Positions 22,852-31,485 of a DNA stretch of 64,000 nucleotides are shown in pieces (position 1 is the first letter of the stretch; each line of letters begins with the position of its first letter). The stretch is from Aestuarierythrobacter sp037968495 (GTDB taxonomy: Bacteria; Pseudomonadota; Alphaproteobacteria; Sphingomonadales; Sphingomonadaceae). Under the pieces are notes generated by a model, which made no database searches, had not been told where the DNA came from, and saw nothing but the letters and a program-made list of their open reading frames with translations. The stretch is taken from positions 62,001 to 126,000 of the forward strand of contig JBBKVP010000067.1 of the NCBI GenBank assembly GCA_037968495.1, written 5' to 3'. The position numbers and the translations under genes are program-made.

Positions 22852-25686
22852 ATGGCAACGCGCATGCTAATCGATGCGCGCCACACAGAGGAAACTCGTG
22901 TGGCGGTTCTCAAAGGCAACCGGATTGAGGAATTCGACTTTGAATCGGCTGAACACAAGCAGATCAAAGGCAATATTTATCTGGCAAAAGTAACGCGGGT
23001 CGAACCTTCGCTTCAGGCGGCGTTTGTCGACTTCGGCGGCAATCGTCACGGCTTCTTGGCCTTCAGCGAAATCCACCCCGATTACTACCAAATTCCCAAG
23101 GAGGACCGCGACCAACTGCTCGCTGACGAAGCGGAAGCAGCAGAAGAAGAAGCGCGCCTTCGCAATGAAGACGAAGAAGACGGCCATCTTCCCGGCGACG
23201 AATATGACGCTGAGGACGAATCGTCCGAAGCGCTCGCCGAAGATTTGTCTGAGCAGGGCATGGAAGAAATCGACACATCGGAAAAAGATGATGTCGCTAC
23301 CATCGAGGAAGGCCATGTTGAAGGCGGTTCCGATGACGATGACTCCGACGATGATGACGATGGCGAAGAAGATCAGTCGGGCGATTCAGAAGACGAAGAC
23401 GGCGACAACAGCGATCGCAGCCGGGGCCGAGGCGGCCGCGGACGTGGCCGCCGTCAGGGCAAAGGCCAAAAGGGTCGCGGCGGTGGCGGCGGAAGCCGTG
23501 CCAAGCAGGTTGACGAAGCCCGTGCCAAGCGCATGGCTCTGCGTCGCCGCTACAAAATCCAGGACGTAATCCAGCGCCGCCAGGTTCTGCTCGTACAGGT
23601 AGTAAAGGAAGAGCGCGGGAATAAGGGCGCTGCCCTCACCTCCTATCTTAGCCTTGCAGGCCGTTACACAGTCCTGATGCCGAATTCCGGGCATGGCGGC
23701 GGTATCAGCCGCAAGATCAGCAGCGCAAATGACCGCAAGCGCCTCAAGCAAGTCGTGTCCGATCTCAGCCTGCCGCGTAGCATGGGCCTTATCGTCCGCA
23801 CTGCCGGGCTCAGCCGCACAAAAACCGAGATCAAGCGTGACTTCGATTACCTCGCTCGCCTGTGGGACGGTATCCGTGAAGCCACGATGGGCGCGGTCGC
23901 TCCCGCACAAATCCATTCAGATAGCGATCTGATCAAGCGCGCCATCCGCGACATCTACAATCGCGAAATTGAAGAAGTCGTGGTCGAAGGCGAGCAAGGT
24001 TACCGCTCGGCCAAGGAATTCATGAAGCTTCTCATGCCCAGCCACGCACGCCGGGTGAAGAATTACAATGATCCGGTGCCGCTGTTCCAGCGCTACGGCG
24101 CGGAAGATCAGCTTTCGGCAATGTATGAACCGATGGTGCAGCTGAAATCGGGCGGCTATCTGGTCATAAACCCGACCGAAGCTCTGGTGTCGATCGACAT
24201 TAACTCTGGCCGTTCCACCAAGGAACACGGCATCGAGCAAACCGCGCTCCACACCAATCTGGAAGCGGCCAAGGAAATTGCCCGCCAGCTTCGACTGCGT
24301 GATATGGCCGGTCTGGTTGTGATTGACTTCATCGATATGGAATACGGATCGAACGTCCGTAAGGTCGAAAAATGCATGAAAGAATCGCTCAAGAACGACC
24401 GTGCCCGTATTCAGGTCGGCCGTATCTCCAGCTTCGGTCTGATGGAAATGAGCCGCCAGCGTCTGCGGACCGGCGTTCTCGAAGCATCGACTCGCGAATG
24501 TCCGCATTGCGACGGCACCGGCCTTGTCCGCACCGCATCCAGCGCTGGCCTCTCGGCTCTGCGTCAGATCGAGGAAGAAGCGGCCAAGGGTAAGGGCAGC
24601 ACGGTTTCGCTTTACGCATCGACGGAAGCAGCTGTTTATTTGCTCAACTCCAAGCGCAACGACCTCGCTGAGATTGAAGAGCGTTACGGCGTAGGCGTTG
24701 AAGTCATCCCCGAGGGCGAAGAAGAAGGCGCGAAAATGCGCGTCGCCAGTTCCGGCCCTAAACCAACACATGTGCCCAAGTTCGAAGCCATCATCGACGA
24801 AGATGATGATGACGATCTGCCTGAAGAGGAAGAAAGCTCCGAAAGCGAAAACGAACTCGAAAACGGGCGCGAAAGCAATGAAGAGGGCGAAGACCGTCCG
24901 AAAAAGCGCCGCCGCCGTGGTGGCCGTGGCCGCAATCGCAAAAACCGCGAAGAAGGTGAAGGCGGCGAAGCTGTAGCACCCGAAGGCGGAAATGACGCTG
25001 GCGGGGACAATCGTGGAAACAATGGCGAGCCTCCTTCCGAAGAATCAGACGATGATGACGAGAACAAGCCCAAGAAGCGCCGCCGCCGTGGAGGTCGCCG
25101 CCGTGGCGGACGCGGACGTGGTCGCGGTGAAGGTGGTGAAGGCGGCGAGAACAGCGCGGAAGGCACTCCGGCAGCACTGGATGGGATGGCCGACCAGATG
25201 CAGAATGACATAGCTGTAGTCGCCGGCCCGATCGATGCACCTCAAGCCGCCGAAGCAATGGCTGCTAAGGACGAAGCGGCAGCTAAGCCGAAGCGCACTC
25301 GCCGAAAGAAGGCTGATGAAGCTCCGGGTGCAGAAGCATCCGAAGAAAAGCCCAAGCCAAAGCGTACGCCTCGCAAGAAGGCCGAGCCCAAAGCTAAGGC
25401 TGACGTGGCACCGGCGGCGGATTCAGAAGAGTTACCGCCCAAGACCAAGCGCGCACCGCGCAAAAAAGCAGCACCAAAGCCAAAGCCTGATCCTGCTCCG
25501 ACTGCTGATGCGGCAGAAGAAAAGCCCAAGCCAAAGCGCGCACCGCGTAAGAAGGCCGAGCCTAAAGCTGCGAAAGCAGCCAAGGCTGAACCAGCGGCTA
25601 GCGTAGCCCAAGCTGCTGACGCTGCGGCGGGTGAAAAGCCCGGAAAAAAGCGCGGCGGTTGGTGGCAGCGCACCTTCGGGGAATAA
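22852..25686 (+). CDS. rne: Ribonuclease E
   Basis: This endoribonuclease drives mRNA decay and RNA processing and organises the degradosome. Of 944 residues, the S1 domain (about 35-270) is split by a long acidic stretch and an RG-rich basic stretch (RGRGGRGRGRRQG). The catalytic metal aspartates lie in VSIDINSGRSTKE and FIDMEY, and the Zn-link reads CPHCDGTG. After about residue 620 the tail is disordered: acidic blocks, KKRRRRGGRGR blocks, and four repeats of the type KPKRAPRKKAEPK, ending GGWWQRTFGE. I start at 22852, after GGAGA; the ATG at 22834 lies upstream of that site. Confidence 0.97.
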   Translation: MATRMLIDARHTEETRVAVLKGNRIEEFDFESAEHKQIKGNIYLAKVTRVEPSLQAAFVDFGGNRHGFLAFSEIHPDYYQIPKEDRDQLLADEAEAAEEEARLRNEDEEDGHLPGDEYDAEDESSEALAEDLSEQGMEEIDTSEKDDVATIEEGHVEGGSDDDDSDDDDDGEEDQSGDSEDEDGDNSDRSRGRGGRGRGRRQGKGQKGRGGGGGSRAKQVDEARAKRMALRRRYKIQDVIQRRQVLLVQVVKEERGNKGAALTSYLSLAGRYTVLMPNSGHGGGISRKISSANDRKRLKQVVSDLSLPRSMGLIVRTAGLSRTKTEIKRDFDYLARLWDGIREATMGAVAPAQIHSDSDLIKRAIRDIYNREIEEVVVEGEQGYRSAKEFMKLLMPSHARRVKNYNDPVPLFQRYGAEDQLSAMYEPMVQLKSGGYLVINPTEALVSIDINSGRSTKEHGIEQTALHTNLEAAKEIARQLRLRDMAGLVVIDFIDMEYGSNVRKVEKCMKESLKNDRARIQVGRISSFGLMEMSRQRLRTGVLEASTRECPHCDGTGLVRTASSAGLSALRQIEEEAAKGKGSTVSLYASTEAAVYLLNSKRNDLAEIEERYGVGVEVIPEGEEEGAKMRVASSGPKPTHVPKFEAIIDEDDDDDLPEEEESSESENELENGRESNEEGEDRPKKRRRRGGRGRNRKNREEGEGGEAVAPEGGNDAGGDNRGNNGEPPSEESDDDDENKPKKRRRRGGRRRGGRGRGRGEGGEGGENSAEGTPAALDGMADQMQNDIAVVAGPIDAPQAAEAMAAKDEAAAKPKRTRRKKADEAPGAEASEEKPKPKRTPRKKAEPKAKADVAPAADSEELPPKTKRAPRKKAAPKPKPDPAPTADAAEEKPKPKRAPRKKAEPKAAKAAKAEPAASVAQAADAAAGEKPGKKRGGWWQRTFGE

Positions 25687-25708
25687 TTCCGAACGCCAAA
25701 ATGATAAG

Positions 25709-25736
25709 AAAAGGGGGCCTCAAAGCCCCCTTTTTT
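25709..25736. terminator. Bidirectional Rho-independent terminator after rne
   Basis: AAAAGGGGGC pairs with GCCCCCTTTT across a six-base loop and continues into T. Flanking A and T runs make it work for rne on the plus strand and for the convergent methyltransferase gene. Confidence 0.92.
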
Positions 25737-25756
25737 GCGCGTTTCAGAATTAGCGC

Positions 25757-26389
25757 TTAGCCAGCCTTCACCGCCCTACCCCACTCCATCCAGCCCAACG
25801 GCCTTGGAGTCTTTGGCGCATATCGGGCGCCCATTGGCTCGACCGCAAAACCGCCCGCTTCGACCGCCGAAGTAATCGGCCGCGTCAGATGGCATCCACC
25901 AGCGATGGGTTTCCAAATTGGTTCGATCCGGTCCTGCCATTTGGCGACACTGGCATCGGGCGCGCGGCCATGCTCCAAAAATAGTAGCTGACCGCCGGGC
26001 TTCAGAATGCGGCGCATTTCTTTAACGACTTGCGCCTGATCCTGCACAGAACACATAGTGTATGTGCAAACCACGCTGTCGAAGCTCTCGTCATCAAAGG
26101 GAATATCCTCGCCAATGCCGTCGCGGATATCGGCCTCCCAGCCCTTTGCCGTGGCAGCGGCGTGGGCATATTGGAGCAGCTTCCCGCTCGGATCAATTCC
26201 GGCGAAATGCGTGATCGCATCTTTGTCGTAAAACTCCTGATTGATGCCGCCGCCGCAGCCAAGTTCAAACACGTGCCCCCTGGCTTGCGGCACCACGAAG
26301 GAGCGCAGTTTCATGATCTGCGGCGCGCCGCACGCAAGCTTGATCATGCGCGGCACACCGTGCCTGTCCCACCAGTTTCCCAGCCCCAT
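25757..26389 (-). CDS. Class I SAM-dependent methyltransferase
   Basis: The 210-residue protein shows motif I FELGCGGGINQEFY, then FAGIDPSGKLL, DIPFDDESFDSVVCTYTMCSV and LKPGGQLLFLEHGRAPD. This pattern resembles the UbiE/COQ5-like and phospholipid-methyltransferase-like group; the substrate cannot be assigned. I use ATG 26389 because the frame's first start (26446) would abut the divergent dehalogenase gene and leave no promoter space. It converges on rne through a shared terminator. Confidence 0.85.
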   Translation of the reverse strand: MGLGNWWDRHGVPRMIKLACGAPQIMKLRSFVVPQARGHVFELGCGGGINQEFYDKDAITHFAGIDPSGKLLQYAHAAATAKGWEADIRDGIGEDIPFDDESFDSVVCTYTMCSVQDQAQVVKEMRRILKPGGQLLFLEHGRAPDASVAKWQDRIEPIWKPIAGGCHLTRPITSAVEAGGFAVEPMGARYAPKTPRPLGWMEWGRAVKAG

Positions 26390-26446
26390 AATCACACCCT
26401 TCCCTGATTTGCCTAAGGCAGGCATGATGGGCGCATAGGAGAGCAT

Positions 26447-27340
26447 ATGTCAAAAACGCACAGAACGCCGGATTCGCGCTTCAAGGATTTGCCCGATTTT
26501 CCCTATCCTCCACATTACCATACGTTGCGCAACGGCCTCAGGCTGCATTACCTTGACGAAGGGCCGAGGGACGGCACGCCCGTTCTAATGATGCATGGCG
26601 AGCCGAGTTGGTGTTTCCTTTACCGCAAGATGATCGATCCGGTTGTGGCCGCTGGATACCACGTGATTGCGCCCGACCTGATTGGCTTTGGCCGCTCCGA
26701 CAAACCCACCCATCAGGAGAAATTCAGCTACGCCGGCCATGTCGCATGGATGCGCGAATGGCTGGAGGCACTGGACCTCACCGGCATAGTGCTGGCCTGT
26801 CAGGACTGGGGCTCGCTGATCGGCCTAAGGCTGGTCGCCGCAATGCCAGACCGTTTTGCCGGAGTGGTGCTATCAAACGGCGGCCTGCCCGCCGGACAGG
26901 AACCGCCGCCTGCCTTTGCCAAATGGCGCACCTTTGCCAAATGGAGCCCAGTGTTCCCGATCGGTAAGATCATCCAGCGAGCGACCACTACCGAACTGCC
27001 CGATGACGTCGTGGCGGCCTATGACGCACCGTTCGACAGCCGCGCTAGCAAAGCCGCGGCGCGCATCTTCCCCGCGCTGGTCCCGCTCGGCGAAAACGAG
27101 GCTGTCCCCGACCAACTCGAGGCATGGAAAGTGCTGGAAAATTTCGACAAACCATTCACCTGCGCTTTCAGCGACAAGGATCCAATCACCCGCGGCGGCT
27201 TCGCACCATTTCAAGCCCGAGTGCCAGGCGCGAAACACGATCTACACCGGACGCTAAATGGTGGTCATTTCATTCAGGAGGATGATCCTGACGGCTTTGT
27301 GGCGGCGATATTGGATACGGCTAAGATGGCTGGGGTTTGA
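26447..27340 (+). CDS. Haloalkane dehalogenase-like alpha/beta hydrolase
   Basis: Haloalkane dehalogenases hydrolyse carbon-halogen bonds. At 297 residues this one has HGEPSW (residues 50-55) as oxyanion loop, the aspartate nucleophile D120 in CQDWGSLIG followed directly by a halide-holding Trp, an acid in DKDPIT and the catalytic His in GGHFIQED. An Asp instead of Ser at the elbow, with HGEP and DW, is the HLD-I (DhlA/DhmA-like) signature. The physiological substrate in this organism is unknown. It is divergent from the methyltransferase gene and convergent with the SDR gene. Confidence 0.88.
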   Translation: MSKTHRTPDSRFKDLPDFPYPPHYHTLRNGLRLHYLDEGPRDGTPVLMMHGEPSWCFLYRKMIDPVVAAGYHVIAPDLIGFGRSDKPTHQEKFSYAGHVAWMREWLEALDLTGIVLACQDWGSLIGLRLVAAMPDRFAGVVLSNGGLPAGQEPPPAFAKWRTFAKWSPVFPIGKIIQRATTTELPDDVVAAYDAPFDSRASKAAARIFPALVPLGENEAVPDQLEAWKVLENFDKPFTCAFSDKDPITRGGFAPFQARVPGAKHDLHRTLNGGHFIQEDDPDGFVAAILDTAKMAGV

Positions 27341-27344
27341 AGCG

Positions 27345-28082
27345 CTAATCTGGAACCCGCTCGCCATCCCACGCGAAGCAGCCACCGCTATCCATTGGCG
27401 TCAATCCTTCGAGCACTTGGAGCAGACGTTCGGCAGAATAGTCCGGCGTGAACAGTTTCCCGTCCGTTACACTGCCCTGAAACGGTTCGCTTAATGACGT
27501 GTCCACAGTGCCCGGATGCAGCGCCGCGATGATGGCCTGTTTGTGCGAGCGGCCCAATTCGATGGCGAAGTTACGGATCAGCATGTTGAGCGCCGCCTTG
27601 CTGGCGCGGTAGGAATGCCATCCGCCAAGCCGATTGTCGGAAATCGAACCCACGCGTGCGGATAGTGCAGCGAATACTGCGCGTCTGTCCCTCGGCATCA
27701 GGGGCAGAACATGTTTAGCAATCAGCGCTGGGCCGATCGTGTTGTAAGCGAGCACTTCCGCCATCGTCTCTGCGTCGAGCGAGCGATATGACTTTTCTGG
27801 CCCTGTGTCGTCTTCTAGTGTCAGCACACCCGTCGCCACGACGATCAAATCCGGTAGCGCATCCTTGAACCCATGTACTGCCGCCTTGATCGATTTCTCA
27901 CTGGTCAGTTCAAATTGAAACGGTCGTATCCTTGGATGGGACAGGGCCCTGCCCGAGCGTGAACCGGTATGGATCACGCCAAACGCAGGGTCATCGACCA
28001 GTCGCCGCGTCATCGCAGCGCCAATGCCGCCGGTTGCACCGAATATGCAGGCCACTCGGCTTTCGGATGCGGTCTCGCTCAT
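27345..28082 (-). CDS. Short-chain dehydrogenase/reductase
   Basis: A 245-residue NAD(P)-dependent oxidoreductase with GATGGIGAAMTRRL as cofactor motif, VVATGVL in place of the NNAG strand end, an active-site serine in FAALSARVGSISD and the YRASK catalytic pair. The overall pattern resembles the C-factor-like SDRs. Substrate unknown. The ATG at 28082 faces sdhB across a 245-base divergent gap with a short palindrome (28118-28130). Its stop lies four bases from the dehalogenase stop. Confidence 0.88.
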   Translation of the reverse strand: MSETASESRVACIFGATGGIGAAMTRRLVDDPAFGVIHTGSRSGRALSHPRIRPFQFELTSEKSIKAAVHGFKDALPDLIVVATGVLTLEDDTGPEKSYRSLDAETMAEVLAYNTIGPALIAKHVLPLMPRDRRAVFAALSARVGSISDNRLGGWHSYRASKAALNMLIRNFAIELGRSHKQAIIAALHPGTVDTSLSEPFQGSVTDGKLFTPDYSAERLLQVLEGLTPMDSGGCFAWDGERVPD

Positions 28083-28117
28083 TTAATCTGTCCTATAGGC
28101 AGGCGTGTGGGATAAGT

Positions 28118-28130
28118 TTCATTAAATGAA
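28118..28130. promoter_or_regulatory. 13-base palindrome in the SDR/sdhB divergent region
   Basis: TTCATTAAATGAA is a perfect inverted repeat around a central A, 36 bases before the SDR start codon. It might be a repressor site. The rest of the 245-base gap shows no gene. Confidence 0.3.
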
Positions 28131-28327
28131 CCGAATAGACCGCCAACTGTTCCGCCAAAATGGATGAAAACGGAATGGGAACAATTTGTCCGTTAGGGCA
28201 CTGTAACAAGCGTCACTTTCGCGCGGCAATACGCGGCTTCACGGCTTGTTTTGCGGTGCACAATCGTTAAATAGGACGCAACAAAGCGGCCCGCCAATTT
28301 TCGGACCAGCAGCAGGACAAGTAACTC

Positions 28328-29110
28328 ATGGCTACCTTCACGCTTCCCAAGAACAGCAAGATCAGCGGCAAGGGCCGTGTGCATCAGGCCGAAAATGGGG
28401 GCAAAGTGAAGAAGTTCAAAATCTATCGGTACGATCCCGATAGCGGCGAAAACCCACGTTACGACAAATTTGAAATCGACCTCGATGATTGCGGCCCGAT
28501 GGTTCTGGACGCACTGATCAAGATCAAGAGCGACATTGATCCAACCCTAACCTTCCGCCGGTCTTGCCGCGAGGGTATTTGCGGTTCGTGTTCGATGAAC
28601 CTCAATGGCAAGAACGGTCTCGCTTGCACCACGGCAATCGAAGATCTCGGCGGTGAAATCCGCATCACGCCGCTGCCGCATATGGAAGTGGTCAAGGATC
28701 TGGTCCCGGACTTCAGCCATTTTTACGCGCAATATGCGTCGATCCGGCCTTGGTTGCAGACCGTTACGCCCACGCCGAGCGGCAAGGAACGCCTGCAGAC
28801 ACCGGAGCAGCGCGAGAAGCTGGACGGTCTTTACGAATGCATCCTGTGTGCTTGCTGCTCGACGGCTTGCCCGTCTTACTGGTGGAATTCCGACAAGTTC
28901 CTCGGCCCTGCGATCCTGCTTCAGGCGTATCGCTGGCTCGCCGATAGCCGCGATGAGATGACCGGCGAGCGCCTTGAAGAGCTGGAAGATCCCTTCCGCC
29001 TTTACCGCTGCCACACGATCATGAATTGCGCGAATGTCTGCCCCAAGGGCCTCAGCCCGGCCAAGGCGATTGCGGAGATCAAGAAGATGCAGGTCGAAAA
29101 GCACGTTTGA
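28328..29110 (+). CDS. sdhB: Succinate dehydrogenase iron-sulfur subunit
   Basis: SdhB carries the three Fe-S clusters between the flavoprotein and quinone in respiratory complex II. At 260 residues it shows the [2Fe-2S] ligands C80, C85, C88 and C100 (CREGICGSC), then CILCACCSTACP and CHTIMNCANVCPKG for the 4Fe and 3Fe clusters. The other subunits (sdhC, sdhD, sdhA) are not next to it, since the upstream neighbour is a divergent SDR. Its stop overlaps the start of the thioesterase gene (TGATG). Confidence 0.98.
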   Translation: MATFTLPKNSKISGKGRVHQAENGGKVKKFKIYRYDPDSGENPRYDKFEIDLDDCGPMVLDALIKIKSDIDPTLTFRRSCREGICGSCSMNLNGKNGLACTTAIEDLGGEIRITPLPHMEVVKDLVPDFSHFYAQYASIRPWLQTVTPTPSGKERLQTPEQREKLDGLYECILCACCSTACPSYWWNSDKFLGPAILLQAYRWLADSRDEMTGERLEELEDPFRLYRCHTIMNCANVCPKGLSPAKAIAEIKKMQVEKHV

Positions 29111-29583
29111 TGCCCCCCGCAAGCAAGGGCGCGCCGACCGGCGAAGACTTCCTCTATCAAGAGATCGAGGATGCCCCCGGATGGTTTGTTTGGGATCTGA
29201 CTGACAAGACCCGCTGGAACCACATGGTGATGGGCCCGATGCGGGTCCGCCGCGAGGGTGATTTCGTTCGCTTGCGGATGTACCCTGAACACAAACACAC
29301 TAATCTGCTGAACAATATTCACGGCGCGGCAACGCTTAGCCTGATCGATATTTCGCTGTTCGCAGGAGTTCGCCTGCTATTGGACGGTGATGCCGGCGGC
29401 TCGGTCACACTTGACCTGTCGACCCAGTTCATCGGAGCTGGCGATGTCGAACAGCCAGTCGATGCCGTCATCGAAGTGCTTAGGGAAACCCGCCGTCTTG
29501 TTTTCCTCCGCGGACTCGTAATCCAAGGAGATAACAAGATCGCGGCCTATGCAGGCACCGTCCGCAAGCCGTCTCAAAAATGA
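29110..29583 (+). CDS. PaaI-like hotdog-fold thioesterase
   Basis: This 157-residue protein has the hotdog thioesterase pattern: HTNLLNNIHGAATLSLIDI, where the histidine-glycine loop precedes the long helix, then GGSVTLDLSTQFI. It would hydrolyse acyl-CoA thioesters; the substrate is unknown. The ATG at 29110 overlaps the sdhB stop, and its own stop overlaps the zapE start by four bases, so all three are probably made from one message. Confidence 0.85.
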   Translation: MPPASKGAPTGEDFLYQEIEDAPGWFVWDLTDKTRWNHMVMGPMRVRREGDFVRLRMYPEHKHTNLLNNIHGAATLSLIDISLFAGVRLLLDGDAGGSVTLDLSTQFIGAGDVEQPVDAVIEVLRETRRLVFLRGLVIQGDNKIAAYAGTVRKPSQK

Positions 29584-30698
29584 CTGGAATGCTGGCGCGC
29601 TATAACTCGCTGGTTGAGGCGGGTGAATTGCAGCCAGATCAGGAGCAAGCCGATGCTGCGGCGCGGCTAGACGGCTTGCAGAAAGAGCTTGAAAACCAGA
29701 CTGGCAGCAATGGCCTCATAGGTAAGCTCTTCGGCAGAAAATCAGCCAGTCCCCGCGGTGTCTATATGTGGGGCGGTGTCGGGCGCGGTAAGTCGATGTT
29801 GATGGACCTATTCCACGACACTTTGGCCATTGCCGAGAAACGCCGCGCGCATTTCCACGCATTTATGCTCGAAGTTCATGCGGCGCTGCGAGAAGAGCGG
29901 GAGAAGGAGCGCGGCAATCCAATTCCTCACGTGGCAGCCAAACTCGCTGAAGGTATCAGATGCCTCGCGTTTGATGAAATGGTCGTCAACAACAGCGCTG
30001 ATGCGATGATCATGAGCCGCCTATTCACGGCATTGATCCGGAACGAGGGTGTCAGCATCGTCACGACGTCCAACCGCCCTCCTTGGTACTTGTATAAGGA
30101 CGGCCTCAATCGCGAGCATTTCCTGCCATTTATCGAGCTCATTTCAGACAGATTGGATGTTCTTCCGCTCAACGGTCCCGTGGATTACCGCATGGAACGC
30201 CTCGCCGGGATTGCTACGTGGCACACGCCGCTTGGCGACGCAGCAACCGCGCAAGTATCAGAAGCCTTTTTCCGACTGACTGACTATCCACCCGATGACC
30301 GCAAGAACGTGCCCTCAGCAGAACTGGCGCTGGGTGGGAAACGTACACTTCACGTGCCGAAAAGCTTCAAGGGCGTAGCGGTTTTCAGCTTTAAGCGGCT
30401 TTGCAGGCAACCTCGCGGCGTGAGTGATTATCTAGCGATTGCAATGCACTATCACACAGTCATTATAGTTGGTATCCCGCAGATGGGGCCTGACGACCGC
30501 AACGAGGCCGCCCGATTTGTGACCCTGATCGACGCGCTCTACGAACACAAAGTGAAGCTGCTCGCTACCGCCGATACCGAACCAGAACAGCTTTATCGGG
30601 CCGGCGACGGCAGTTTCGAATTTGAACGCACCGCAAGCCGCTTGATGGAAATGCAAAGCGCGGACTACATGGCAGCGGGGCACGGCGAAGAGGGTTGA
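29580..30698 (+). CDS. zapE: Cell division protein ZapE (AFG1-type ATPase)
   Basis: ZapE is a P-loop ATPase linked to the division ring; AFG1 relatives act in respiratory-chain quality control. The 372-residue protein has Walker A in GGVGRGKSMLMDLF, a LAFDEM Walker B, STTSNRPPWYLYKDGLNRE-like sensor region (seen as VTTSNRPPW) and HFLPFIELI. The stretch after Walker B reads VVNNSADAM, where the family usually has acidic residues (VTDIADAM type). It is coupled to the thioesterase gene and through it to sdhB. Confidence 0.9.
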   Translation: MTGMLARYNSLVEAGELQPDQEQADAAARLDGLQKELENQTGSNGLIGKLFGRKSASPRGVYMWGGVGRGKSMLMDLFHDTLAIAEKRRAHFHAFMLEVHAALREEREKERGNPIPHVAAKLAEGIRCLAFDEMVVNNSADAMIMSRLFTALIRNEGVSIVTTSNRPPWYLYKDGLNREHFLPFIELISDRLDVLPLNGPVDYRMERLAGIATWHTPLGDAATAQVSEAFFRLTDYPPDDRKNVPSAELALGGKRTLHVPKSFKGVAVFSFKRLCRQPRGVSDYLAIAMHYHTVIIVGIPQMGPDDRNEAARFVTLIDALYEHKVKLLATADTEPEQLYRAGDGSFEFERTASRLMEMQSADYMAAGHGEEG

Positions 30699-30778
30699 AA
30701 ACCGCAATCACCTCACCAGATTGAACAGATTCCGGCGGTATCGTCCCCAAAATATTCCCCGCCGATGTGAGAATTACA

Positions 30779-31477
30779 ATGATCGATATACGGCCCTGCA
30801 AAAGCCTAGGTCACGCAGATCATGGCTGGCTCGACGCGAGACACCACTTCAGTTTTGCCAATTATCACGATCCCAGCCGCATGAGCTGGGGCAATATCCT
30901 CGTGTGGAATGATGACACCATCGCCCCGGGGGCAGGATTTCCGCCGCATTCGCATAGTGACATGGAAATCATAACCTTCGTTCGTGAAGGCGCGATTACG
31001 CATAAGGACAATCTCGGTAATGAAGGTCGCACGGTTGCTGGCGATGTTCAGGTGATGAGCGCCGGAACCGGAATCACCCATGCCGAATACAACACCGAAG
31101 AGAGACCAACGACACTGTTCCAAATTTGGATCACTCCGGACCGCGCCGGCGAACAACCATCTTGGGGCCAACGTGCGTTCCCGCGCGGTGAACGCGCCGG
31201 GCGTTGGGAAATAGTCGCGAGCGGTGATCCAGACGGCGACGACGCTCTGCCTATTCGCACGGACGCGCGTGTTCTAGCCGCCACAGTCTCGGACGGCGGT
31301 ACTGTGACTTACATTGCCGACCCAACGCGCCACCAGTATCTTGTCGCTCCGAAGGGGCACATCCGCGTGAACGGTGTGGATGCCGCACCGCGCGATGGCA
31401 TCGCCATCACCGGCGAGGCGGAAATCATTGTCGAAGCGCTCGAAGACGCTGAATTAGTGATGGTCGACTCGCGTTAG
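30779..31477 (+). CDS. Pirin family bicupin protein
   Basis: The 232-residue protein is a pirin-like bicupin: the N-terminal cupin holds FPPHSHSDMEIITFV and GITHAEYN, giving the His/His/Glu set used for metal binding. Some relatives (YhaK, quercetinase-like) are enzymes and others regulators, so no reaction is assigned. I place the start at ATG 30779, after GTGAGAATT. A GTG at 30767 would add four residues. It converges on the RpfF-like gene with eight bases between stops. Confidence 0.9.
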   Translation: MIDIRPCKSLGHADHGWLDARHHFSFANYHDPSRMSWGNILVWNDDTIAPGAGFPPHSHSDMEIITFVREGAITHKDNLGNEGRTVAGDVQVMSAGTGITHAEYNTEERPTTLFQIWITPDRAGEQPSWGQRAFPRGERAGRWEIVASGDPDGDDALPIRTDARVLAATVSDGGTVTYIADPTRHQYLVAPKGHIRVNGVDAAPRDGIAITGEAEIIVEALEDAELVMVDSR

Positions 31478-31485
31478 CGAGCTGC

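Noticed and set aside
23386..25211. Several long minus-strand frames inside rne
   Set aside because: They mirror the acidic and Arg-rich repeats of RNase E and read as Ser/Pro/Arg low complexity.
25290..25600. Direct repeats resembling a CRISPR-like array
   Set aside because: These are in-frame codon repeats of the KPKRAPRKK type within the RNase E tail; no uniform spacers.
29026..29109. Upstream extension of the thioesterase frame into sdhB
   Set aside because: The extra 28 residues overlap sdhB cysteine-motif codons; ATG 29110 gives the normal thioesterase length and a TGATG coupling.
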